A DNA stretch of 8,249 nucleotides from Microbacteriaceae bacterium (GCA_029979375.1 JAPOHQ010000039.1:1-8249), one strand, 5' to 3'; positions 1-6,074 are shown, counted from the stretch's first letter. Made by a program: numbers and translations. The notes: generated by a model from the letters alone, not told the origin.

Positions 1-359
1 CCTCGATAGTTGGCGGATCGCTTGCGGTGATGTGGCTCTCGGACCCACAGATACCTGTGGTTGGGGCATCGGGTGCGCTATTTGGTCTGATGGGCGCCTA
101 CTTTGTGGTCATCAGAAGCCTCGGCGGCAATGCCTCACAGATATTCATCCTGGTCGGCATCAACTTTGCGCTGGGGCTGTTTGTGCCGGGCATCTCTTGG
201 GAGGGCCACCTCGGCGGCCTGGTCACCGGCCTGGTAATTGCGGGAATTTATGCCGCCACCAGAAAGCCCAACCAGAAGCTCTTGCAGGCAGTCGGTTTGA
301 TTCTTGTGTGGGGTGCCATTTACTTGCTGACGCAGCTGAGAATCGGGATGTGGTTCTAA
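1..359 (+). CDS. Rhomboid family intramembrane serine protease, 5'-truncated by the window edge
   Basis: A membrane-embedded serine protease that cleaves transmembrane substrates inside the bilayer; the substrate cannot be told from sequence. The reading frame is open from base 3, giving 118 visible C-terminal residues. The catalytic serine lies in the rhomboid motif GASGALFGL (Ser at about visible residue 23), and the catalytic histidine in SWEGHLGGLVTG (His at about residue 69), the expected Ser-His dyad on two separate helices. Hydrophobic stretches cover roughly residues 18-36, 46-63, 70-85 and 94-111. The N-terminal helices and the start codon lie beyond the left edge, so the GTG/ATG codons near 27-32 are internal. 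The TAA stop at 357-359 abuts the stop codon of convergent crgA. A rhomboid gene next to crgA is, as far as I recall, common in Actinobacteria related to Microbacteriaceae. Family assignment is firm; the physiological role is unknown. Confidence 0.9.
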   Translation, partial: SIVGGSLAVMWLSDPQIPVVGASGALFGLMGAYFVVIRSLGGNASQIFILVGINFALGLFVPGISWEGHLGGLVTGLVIAGIYAATRKPNQKLLQAVGLILVWGAIYLLTQLRIGMWF

Positions 360-623
360 CTACTTCCAGCGGGTAGTCATGGAAAAGCCAATCATGGCGA
401 TTCCAAAGCCAACCAGGATGTTCCAGTTTGAAAGGTTGATTGGTGTCGCGCTGCCCAGTGGGTAGCGAGCCGAGGAGATGTAGAACACCAGAATCCAAAT
501 CAGGCCAAGGATCATGAAGCCAAACATGGCGACCTTGTACCAAGTTGGGTTCTCGTTTTCTTCGCCGACGATCTGTGGCTTGATCGGCTTGCTCTTTTTC
601 TTCTCTGGCTTTGATTCAGACAT
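360..623 (-). CDS. crgA: Cell division protein CrgA
   Basis: A small membrane protein of the actinobacterial division site. In Mycobacterium CrgA binds FtsZ, FtsQ, FtsI and CwsA and helps place or stabilise the septum; in Streptomyces it restrains Z-ring formation. The 87-residue product has a lysine-rich cytoplasmic head (about residues 1-24), an NPTWYK motif just before a first transmembrane helix (about 29-50), a short external loop with SARYPLG, and a second helix (about 67-84) ending in TTRWK. Two helices, the NP-x-W entry motif and length all fit CrgA. The ATG at 621-623 is the natural start and has no convincing Shine-Dalgarno sequence. A TAAACT hexamer ends 7 bases before the ATG, so the message may be leaderless. 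The gene is divergent from pabA and convergent with the rhomboid gene, with no spacer between the stop codons. Confidence 0.93.
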   Translation of the reverse strand: MSESKPEKKKSKPIKPQIVGEENENPTWYKVAMFGFMILGLIWILVFYISSARYPLGSATPINLSNWNILVGFGIAMIGFSMTTRWK

Positions 624-630
624 GGCTAGA

Positions 631-636
631 AGTTTA
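631..636 (-). promoter_or_regulatory. Putative -10 element of crgA (TAAACT)
   Basis: The hexamer fits the TANNNT consensus of actinobacterial housekeeping promoters. Seven bases separate it from the crgA ATG, so transcription would start at or very near the A of the start codon. A TTCGCA 16 bases upstream matches 4 of 6 positions of TTGACA. This is a pattern match only. Confidence 0.4.
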
Positions 637-664
637 TTGCCTACGGCCCCCTTGCGAAAACGAA

Positions 665-670
665 TAGGCT
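665..670 (+). promoter_or_regulatory. Putative -10 element of pabA/trpG (TAGGCT)
   Basis: This TANNNT hexamer lies 9 bases before the ATG at 680, predicting a transcript with a leader of about 0-3 bases. No -35 box is evident at 16-18 bases upstream. The absence of any purine-rich ribosome binding site supports a leaderless or nearly leaderless reading, but only weakly. Confidence 0.35.
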
Positions 671-679
671 AATCGAACC

Positions 680-1315
680 ATGGTGCGCATCCTCGTTTTA
701 GACAACTACGACAGCTTTGTCTACACCCTTAACGGCTATCTGCAGCAGCTCGGGGCCGAGACGGAGGTAATGCGGAACGATGTCGTTTCCGAGGAAGAAC
801 TACCAGAACTGTTGCAGAAATACGATGCCGTTTTGATTTCTCCGGGGCCAGGAACCCCTGCCAGTGCCGGACTGTCGATACCGACCGTGAAGCTCGCGTT
901 AGCCACCGACAAACCCGTATTCGGCGTCTGCCTCGGGCACCAGGCAATTGCCGAGGCAATGGGAGCAACGGTTGAGAGCGCACCCGAGCTGATGCACGGC
1001 AAGACTTCTCAAGTCAATCACCAGAACAGCCCGATCTTTGAGGGCCTACCCCAAGGCTTCACCGCAACCCGTTATCACTCGCTGGCAGTCGTGCGGGAGA
1101 CGGTTCCTGAAGACCTAGAGATCACAGGTCAGACCGAGAGCGGCGTAATCATGAGCCTGCAGCACCGCAGCAAGCCAATCTTTGGCGTTCAGTTCCACCC
1201 CGAGTCCGTAATGACAGAGGGCGGCTACCTGATGCTCGCCAACTGGCTTGAATCCCTTGGGCTTGAAGGTGCTCGCGAGAAGGCTAAACACCTCAGCCCA
1301 AAAGTCGCTAGTTAG
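680..1315 (+). CDS. pabA: Class I glutamine amidotransferase, anthranilate/aminodeoxychorismate synthase component II
   Basis: Hydrolyses glutamine and passes ammonia to a chorismate-using partner, TrpE (tryptophan pathway) or PabB (folate pathway). The 211 residues cover a full class I amidotransferase. The N-terminal DNYDSFVYTL and the SPGPGTP oxyanion-loop region (about 54-60) come first. Next is the nucleophile elbow FGVCLGHQAI with Cys84, then RYHSLAV (131-137), then QFHPES with His173 and Glu175, completing the Cys-His-Glu triad. The HGKTS segment (106-110) is typical of the TrpG/PabA group. No TrpE or PabB gene is present in the window, so the pathway cannot be fixed from context; the Mycobacterium gene at this position is annotated trpG (Rv0013) although it is unlinked to a trp operon. 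The ATG at 680 is supported by the immediate start of the domain. It is the only complete plus-strand gene here and its 3' end overlaps pknB by 8 bases. Confidence 0.93.
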   Translation: MVRILVLDNYDSFVYTLNGYLQQLGAETEVMRNDVVSEEELPELLQKYDAVLISPGPGTPASAGLSIPTVKLALATDKPVFGVCLGHQAIAEAMGATVESAPELMHGKTSQVNHQNSPIFEGLPQGFTATRYHSLAVVRETVPEDLEITGQTESGVIMSLQHRSKPIFGVQFHPESVMTEGGYLMLANWLESLGLEGAREKAKHLSPKVAS

Positions 1316-3113
1316 AGGGCGAAGGCTCCGCAGAGGGGTCAGGGGAGTTTGGATCCGGCTCCGGAGCGGGCTCCTCACCACCGATGCATTCAACATAGAG
1401 CGTGATGCTCTGGCGCTGATCTGAGGTTCCGGGCAGGATCGACTGCTGCAGAACGACGTTGCCGGGGGTTCCGGTGCAGAGTTCGGCATCCAGGATCTCA
1501 ACGGCGACGCTGAAGCCGACCGATGGGTCGGTGAGGATGCTTCTGGCCTCCAAGACCTCCAGGTTTCTAACGTCTGGAACCTCAACCGTGCCGTCGGAGA
1601 GAATCAGGTTCACCACACTGCCAAGCGGGAGCCTGGCATTGGTGACGGGATCGGTCGCAATCACGACACCCTCGGGCACACTCGGTGACCCCACGACAGT
1701 TATTGAACCTACAGTTAGACCTCGCGCCTCAATGGCGGCAACGGCATCTGCCTCTGCACTGCCAACCACATTCGGAACCGTGACCTCGGTGGCTCCAGAG
1801 GAGACATAGAGGGTGACGGGGGTATTGGCGATTACCTCGGTGCCGGCTTCAGGCTCCTGCCTGATGACTACTCCCTCAGGAATGCTCTCGCTCTTTTCGT
1901 AGACCCGCAGGACAACTAGGTCTTGATTGCTCAGGGTGTTGAACGCATCGTCATAGAGCGAGCCAACAACGTTTGCAACCTCAATACCCGAGCCAGTCGT
2001 GGTTGGACCCGGTGAGGAACCCAGGTTCATGACCCAGAACAGCAGCCCAACCAGGATCACGACAACACCGGTTCCCAGTCCCCAGAGCACACCGGCACCA
2101 ATCTTGTTGCTGGTGGTGACAATCTGCTGGCTCGGAGCGGTTTCAAAGCCCTCGAGAAGTGAGGTTGGCAGCGAGTCTGCCTCGGGCAGCGCCTCGGTTG
2201 CATCGATGTCGACGGGCTTCATCTCTGCTACCGGCTTCGGGGTCGCAACCGTGATTGGAGAACCGGACAGGGCAGCCATCAGGTGCTCACGGAACTCCTC
2301 GGCGCTTTGGTAGCGCTCGTCACGGTCCTTGGCCATCGCTCGCATCACGACATCGTCGAGCTCCGCGGGGATGGCCGGGTTATAGCTAGAGGGCTTTGGC
2401 GCCTCCTCGCTGACGTGCTGGTAGGCAACCGATACCGCACTCTCGCCCTTGAACGGGGGCCTTCCTGCGAGCAACTCGTAGAGGATTACTCCGGTTGAGT
2501 AGAGATCTGTTCTGCCATCGACAGCATCGCCCCGGGCCTGCTCCGGCGAGAAATACTGGGCTGTGCCTACGATGCCGGCGGTTGCGGCCTGCGTGGCGGA
2601 GTTGTCGGACACGGCCCTGGCAATGCCAAAGTCCATTACCTTGACGCTGTCGTTTTCGCCGATCATGACATTCGCCGGCTTGATGTCGCGGTGAACGACG
2701 CCGGAGCGGTGGGAGACCTCGAGGGCATTGAGGATGCCCGTGATGAATTTCACGGCACGGGCAGACTCAACCCCACCCTCGTGAATGACCTCGCGAAGCA
2801 ACTTGCCCTTGACGAGCTCCATGATGATGAAGGGGGTCTTAACCAGGTTGCCGTTTGAGTCGGTTGTCTCCTCCTCGCCCGCGTCATAGATGCGAACAAT
2901 TGATGGGTGAGCCATGCGCGCCGAGGCCTGAGCCTCTTGGCGGAACTTCGCCTCGAAGTTTTCGTCGTTTGCTAGATCTGACTTGAGCAGCTTGATGGCG
3001 ACCGTGCGGCCGAGGCGAGTGTCGTAACCCTCGTAAACCTCTGCCATTCCCCCTCGGCCAACCAGTTGGCCGATGCGGTAGCGACCCGCAATCAGTCTTT
3101 CGTTTTCGTTCAA
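1308..3113 (-). CDS. pknB: Membrane Ser/Thr protein kinase PknB with three PASTA domains
   Basis: A receptor-like kinase that phosphorylates cell-wall and division proteins and senses muropeptides or lipid II through PASTA domains. Counting from the TTG at 3111-3113 (601 residues), the glycine loop GRGGMAEVYEG is at about 20-30, with VAIK lysine 41, HRDIKP (Asp143), DFG (161-163), activation-loop threonines near 174-178 and SPEQARG from 189. A Thr/Pro-rich linker (about 285-335) precedes one transmembrane helix (about 338-365). Three PASTA modules follow (about 377-440, 443-508 and 509-576), then a Pro/Glu/Ser tail. Mycobacterium PknB has four PASTA modules. The start is uncertain: an in-frame TTG at 3165-3167 would add 18 residues of unfamiliar sequence. 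The TTG at 3113 gives MNENERLIAGRYRIG, close to the usual N-terminus, with a weak purine-rich run upstream. The last PASTA holds two cysteines. The stop overlaps the end of pabA. Confidence 0.92.
   Translation of the reverse strand: MNENERLIAGRYRIGQLVGRGGMAEVYEGYDTRLGRTVAIKLLKSDLANDENFEAKFRQEAQASARMAHPSIVRIYDAGEEETTDSNGNLVKTPFIIMELVKGKLLREVIHEGGVESARAVKFITGILNALEVSHRSGVVHRDIKPANVMIGENDSVKVMDFGIARAVSDNSATQAATAGIVGTAQYFSPEQARGDAVDGRTDLYSTGVILYELLAGRPPFKGESAVSVAYQHVSEEAPKPSSYNPAIPAELDDVVMRAMAKDRDERYQSAEEFREHLMAALSGSPITVATPKPVAEMKPVDIDATEALPEADSLPTSLLEGFETAPSQQIVTTSNKIGAGVLWGLGTGVVVILVGLLFWVMNLGSSPGPTTTGSGIEVANVVGSLYDDAFNTLSNQDLVVLRVYEKSESIPEGVVIRQEPEAGTEVIANTPVTLYVSSGATEVTVPNVVGSAEADAVAAIEARGLTVGSITVVGSPSVPEGVVIATDPVTNARLPLGSVVNLILSDGTVEVPDVRNLEVLEARSILTDPSVGFSVAVEILDAELCTGTPGNVVLQQSILPGTSDQRQSITLYVECIGGEEPAPEPDPNSPDPSAEPSPSN
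1386..1589 (-). other. Third PASTA domain of PknB with a cysteine pair
   Basis: This module begins with VEVPDVRNLEVLEARSIL and ends with ITLYVEC, the alpha/beta pattern of a PASTA domain. Cysteines encoded at 1476-1478 and 1386-1388 sit in the middle and at the last strand of the same module, placed so that they could form an extracytoplasmic disulfide. The other two PASTA modules have no cysteine. Disulfide formation is an inference. Confidence 0.6.
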
Positions 3114-3135
3114 CGCTGCTCTTTCACTCTGACAA

Positions 3136-3141
3136 AGTCTA
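3136..3141 (-). promoter_or_regulatory. Possible internal -10 hexamer (TAGACT) ahead of pknB
   Basis: TAGACT fits TANNNT and lies 22 bases upstream of the proposed pknB TTG, in the 73-base gap between pknA and pknB. No -35 box stands at a suitable distance. It could give pknB some expression independent of the rest of the cluster, but the support is weak. Confidence 0.2.
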
Positions 3142-3186
3142 GTTTTCGCCTGTCTCAAGCCCCGCAAGGACTCGATTACAGTCTTA

Positions 3187-4629
3187 TTACCCTGACTCTC
3201 CCCCTTCGGCTGGAGGAGATTCTGATGCCGGATCGCTCACGGTTGGCGAGTCCGTAACCTCATCACTAACCGTTGGAGACTCGGTCGAGTCCTGCGGAAT
3301 CTCAACGGGAATATCCACAAAGTCTCCGACGTAGTAGGTGACATCAATAGTTGAGCCCTCCGGAATCGAGCCGGTCGGCGAGACCGCATAGACCATTCGG
3401 ACCCGCGGGTCATCTCCGGGGATCAGCTCACCAGGGATTGCATTCACCACAAAGCCCTGCTCGGTGAGCTTGGCGGTCACGTCACTGAGGTTCTGATCGA
3501 TGATCTCCGAGCGCAACACCAGCACGTTTCTTGGCTCGTCGCTCGGCTCCGGCTCAGTGGTCGCATTTGTCTCAGGCTCACTGGTTTGGCTGCTGCTTGG
3601 GGTAGGGCTCTGGGTGTTCTGCAGGTCGCTCGGGCTTGGCTCCGAGAGAATCGCGACTATCACCACCACGGCAGTTAGGCCGAGTAGTCCAAGGGTTGCA
3701 ATCCAGGGCCAAACGATCGGGGCCTTAGGCAGCGGGGCGGTGTCGGTGGTGATCAGCTCGGTTGCCGGATCGTCGTTCTTCTCACGTTTTGGTGCGGGTG
3801 AGTGGTCGCGCTTTTCACGCAGCAGCGCCTCTGCCCGAATCGCAAGTGAGGTGGCCGACTCGGGGCGCTGATTTGGCTTTTTAGCAAGGCAGCTCAGCAC
3901 CAGATTCTGGACCCTGGGGTCAATGTTTTCCGGCAGCGCGGGGGGCATCTCGTTGATGTGTGCCATCGCGATGGCCATCTGGTTCTCGCCCGTGAATGGT
4001 CGCTTGCCGCTGAGGGCCTCGTATGCCACCACACCAAGCGAGTAGAGGTCGGTTGAAGGGGTAGAGGGTTTGCCGGTGGCCTGCTCGGGCGCGAGGTATT
4101 GAACTGTGCCCATGACCTGGCCGGTCTTCGTGAGTGGCACCTGATCTCCAACCCTGGCTATTCCAAAGTCGGTGATCTTCACCCGACCATCGGGCGTGAT
4201 CAAAAGGTTGCCCGGCTTGATGTCGCGGTGAACCAGGCCCCTGGCATGCGCTGCGGCAAGCGCGCGCGAGGTCTGGGCCATGATGTCCAGCACCCTTGCC
4301 TCGGTGAGCTTTTTCTCCCGCTCGATGATTCTCGAGAGCGACTCACCAGGAACGAGCTCCATAACGAGGTAGGCGGAGTTTGAATCTTCGCCATAGTCAA
4401 AGACGTTTGCGATTCCCTCGTGTTCCACCAGCGCGGCGGAGCGAGCTTCGGTTCGGAAGCGCTCCAGGAAGTTTGGGTCGGAGAGGTACTCCTCCTTGAG
4501 GATCTTTATGGCGACCTCGCGAAGAATCAGCTGATCCTCGGCCTGCCAGACCTCGCCCATGCCTCCGGTTGCAATGCGAAGCTGCAGGCGATAGCGATCG
4601 CCGTAGAGCTGCCCTACCGCCGGCTTCAC
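3187..4629 (-). CDS. pknA: Membrane Ser/Thr protein kinase PknA with an extracytoplasmic PASTA-like domain
   Basis: The second essential-type kinase of the locus. In Mycobacterium PknA phosphorylates division and wall-growth proteins such as FtsZ, Wag31 and FhaB. Of 480 residues, the kinase domain covers about 13-270. It has a glycine loop ATGGMGEVW (20-28), VAIK Lys42, HRDIKP (Asp136), DFG (154-156), activation-loop threonines near 167-169 and APEQATG from 180. A charged linker (about 271-304) leads to one transmembrane helix (about 305-328). Outside are a Ser/Thr/Pro/Glu-rich stalk (about 330-365), a PASTA-like module (about 369-434) and a short tail with ten-residue repeats (449-478). Mycobacterium PknA has no PASTA domain, so this ectodomain is a lineage difference. 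The start is a GTG at 4627-4629 that overlaps the pbpA stop by 4 bases (GTGA), so translation is probably coupled. The Gly/Lys/Asp residues needed for catalysis are all present. Confidence 0.92.
   Translation of the reverse strand: MKPAVGQLYGDRYRLQLRIATGGMGEVWQAEDQLILREVAIKILKEEYLSDPNFLERFRTEARSAALVEHEGIANVFDYGEDSNSAYLVMELVPGESLSRIIEREKKLTEARVLDIMAQTSRALAAAHARGLVHRDIKPGNLLITPDGRVKITDFGIARVGDQVPLTKTGQVMGTVQYLAPEQATGKPSTPSTDLYSLGVVAYEALSGKRPFTGENQMAIAMAHINEMPPALPENIDPRVQNLVLSCLAKKPNQRPESATSLAIRAEALLREKRDHSPAPKREKNDDPATELITTDTAPLPKAPIVWPWIATLGLLGLTAVVVIVAILSEPSPSDLQNTQSPTPSSSQTSEPETNATTEPEPSDEPRNVLVLRSEIIDQNLSDVTAKLTEQGFVVNAIPGELIPGDDPRVRMVYAVSPTGSIPEGSTIDVTYYVGDFVDIPVEIPQDSTESPTVSDEVTDSPTVSDPASESPPAEGGESG
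3226..3285 (-). repeat. Tandem 30-base (decapeptide) repeat in the PknA tail
   Basis: Two adjacent 30-base units encode TESPTVSDEV and TDSPTVSDPA (residues 449-468). A degenerate third unit, SESPPAEGGE, follows down to 3196. The DNA units share most bases, for example around CCGTTGG (3270-3276) against ACGGTTGG (3239-3246) on the plus strand, so they look like a recent duplication. The tract sits at the extracytoplasmic C-terminus and is Ser/Thr/Pro/acidic rich. Confidence 0.65.
3328..3525 (-). other. PASTA-like domain of PknA
   Basis: Residues 369-434 show the PASTA pattern. A first strand and a helix run through SDVTAKLTEQGFVVNAIPG, followed by VRMVYAVSPTGSIPEGS and a closing strand IDVTYYV. 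The segment VSPTGSIPEGSTIDVTYYV resembles the usual Q-x-P-x-x-G-x-x-V/I-x-x-G PASTA ending. The N-terminal V-P-D-V/L motif is replaced by VLVLRSEIID, so the domain is divergent. Confidence 0.6.
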
Positions 4630-6074
4630 TTCAGCACCGCTTCCATTACTGCCTTGGCAATCGGAGCGGCAATCTGGTTTCCGGTTCCGTTCTGGCCGAT
4701 GCCGCCGCCATCCTCAACCACCACCGTCACCACGACCTGGGGAGCCTCGGCTGGAGCGAATCCCGTGAACCAAAGGGTGTAGGGGTCGGCGGGGCCATTC
4801 TCCGCGGTTCCGGTCTTACCCGCGACCGCAACCTGGGAGATGCCAGCCCTGCCGGCAACTCCAACCTCCACAGAGTCAACCATCATGCGCGTTAGGAATC
4901 CCGCGGTTTGGCGGGAGATCGGCGAGGAGAAGACCACCGGCTGGGGCTGCGACAGCACGTTGAGATTGCTGGCAACCACGGTCGCAATCAGCTGCGGCTT
5001 CATGATTACGCCCTGATTCGCTATCGCGGCGGTGACCATGGCCATCTGCATCGGACTGACTCGAACATCAAACTGGCCGAAGCCCGAGAGCCCCGTTTGA
5101 GCAAGGTCCATGTCCTCGGGGTAGATGCTCGGTGAGACCGCTAGCGGTATCCCCACCTCATCGCCAAAGCCCATCAGCTCAGCCTGAGCCCGGATTCGAT
5201 CCTGGCCAAGCTCGACGGCAAGCATCGCAAACGGAATATTGCAAGAGCGAATCAGGGCCGTCTCCAGGGTTACCATCTCGCCAGAACCACAGCTAGAACC
5301 AGAGGAGTTCTTCACCACCGTTGAGGTTCCCGGAAGCTGATATTCGCTGAGGTTTTCAAACTCGCTCGCGACTGTGTAGTTGCCAGACTCGAGGGCAGCG
5401 GAGGCGACCACCAGCTTGAACACGCTTCCGGGGTGGTAGAGGTCGCCTGCTATTGCCCTGTTAACGAGGGGATCATCCTCGTTTTCGGCGTAGTTCTGGT
5501 AGGCGTCGGTCACGTCTCCGAAAGAGTGCGAGGCCAGCAGGTTGGCGTCAAAGGTCGGCTTGGAGACCAGCGCCAGAATCCTGCCGGTTGCCGGCTCGAT
5601 GGCAACCACGGCACCTTTTCGGTTGCCGAGCGCATCCCAGGCGGCCCGCTGGGCCGCTGGGTCAATGGTGAGCTCAACTGCTGCGCCGGTGACCGGGGTG
5701 CCATCCAGCAGGGCGTTGATCTGCTCGAAGAACTGCGCCGAGCTCTGACCCGAAAGATAGGTGTTCATTGCCCGCTCGATGCCGGTTGAGCCGGAGAAGA
5801 TGGAGAAGTAACCGGTGATTGGCGAGTAGATGACGCTCTCATACTCGCGCAGGTACTGGTAGTCATCATTGACCGCGGTTGAGGTGACGATCGCCTCACC
5901 CCCAACGACAATCACCCCGCGCTGGGTCTTGTAGGTCTCAAACGAGGCTCGAACGTTTCGGCTGTCCTGGTAGAACTCGGCCGTCCGGATTACCTGAATC
6001 GAGCTAGCCATCGCAAACAGCGCAATGAACATGATGGTCAGCATCAAACCAACCCGCCTGACCTGCCGGTTCAT
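4626..6074 (-). CDS. pbpA: Class B penicillin-binding protein PbpA (peptidoglycan D,D-transpeptidase)
   Basis: Cross-links peptidoglycan peptides on the outer face of the membrane and is the natural partner of the neighbouring SEDS polymerase RodA. The 482 residues begin with a short basic head and a single transmembrane anchor (about 8-28). A class B pedestal region follows (about 35-135, with TQRGVIV near 50-56). The transpeptidase domain carries the active-site SxxK tetrad in HPGSVFK (Ser217, Lys220), SCN (277-279) as the SxN motif and KTGTAE with Lys420. There is no PASTA domain. Length matches mycobacterial PbpA. Cys262 and Cys278 bracket the SxN motif. The ATG at 6072-6074 has AGGAG 6 bases upstream and overlaps the rodA stop (ATGA). 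The 3' end overlaps pknA by 4 bases. Assignment as PbpA rather than FtsI rests on length and on the rodA/pknA context, and is strong. Confidence 0.94.
   Translation of the reverse strand: MNRQVRRVGLMLTIMFIALFAMASSIQVIRTAEFYQDSRNVRASFETYKTQRGVIVVGGEAIVTSTAVNDDYQYLREYESVIYSPITGYFSIFSGSTGIERAMNTYLSGQSSAQFFEQINALLDGTPVTGAAVELTIDPAAQRAAWDALGNRKGAVVAIEPATGRILALVSKPTFDANLLASHSFGDVTDAYQNYAENEDDPLVNRAIAGDLYHPGSVFKLVVASAALESGNYTVASEFENLSEYQLPGTSTVVKNSSGSSCGSGEMVTLETALIRSCNIPFAMLAVELGQDRIRAQAELMGFGDEVGIPLAVSPSIYPEDMDLAQTGLSGFGQFDVRVSPMQMAMVTAAIANQGVIMKPQLIATVVASNLNVLSQPQPVVFSSPISRQTAGFLTRMMVDSVEVGVAGRAGISQVAVAGKTGTAENGPADPYTLWFTGFAPAEAPQVVVTVVVEDGGGIGQNGTGNQIAAPIAKAVMEAVLK

Larger units (their letters stand above)
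624..679. promoter_or_regulatory. 56-base divergent intergenic region of crgA and pabA
   Basis: The only spacer between two divergent starts in the window, so it must hold the promoters of both genes. The minus strand carries TAAACT (636 to 631) 7 bases before the crgA ATG, with a TTCGCA (658 to 653) 16 bases upstream as a possible -35. The plus strand carries TAGGCT (665-670) 9 bases before the pabA ATG, with no clear -35 box. Neither gene has a Shine-Dalgarno sequence. I infer nearly leaderless transcripts, which are common in Actinobacteria; no start site has been measured. Confidence 0.5.

Noticed and set aside
359..377. ACTAC/GTAGT inverted repeat at the rhomboid-crgA junction as a terminator
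   Set aside because: A 5-base stem with a 9-base loop and no T run is too weak to call.
1358..1367. Perfect 10-base palindrome GCTCCGGAGC, near a GGATCC, as a terminator or operator
   Set aside because: It is within the Pro/Glu codons of the PknB tail, has no loop or following T run, and is expected by chance in such repetitive GC-rich codons.
1115..1585. A 156-codon open frame on the minus strand across the ends of pabA and pknB
   Set aside because: It has an arginine/serine-rich composition with no recognisable domain and lies over two well-supported genes in other frames; it is a by-product of their codon use.
3500..3871. A 123-codon plus-strand open frame antisense to the pknA linker and membrane helix
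   Set aside because: Its hydrophobic and serine-rich stretches mirror the pknA transmembrane and Ser/Thr-rich codons; there is no domain or start signal.
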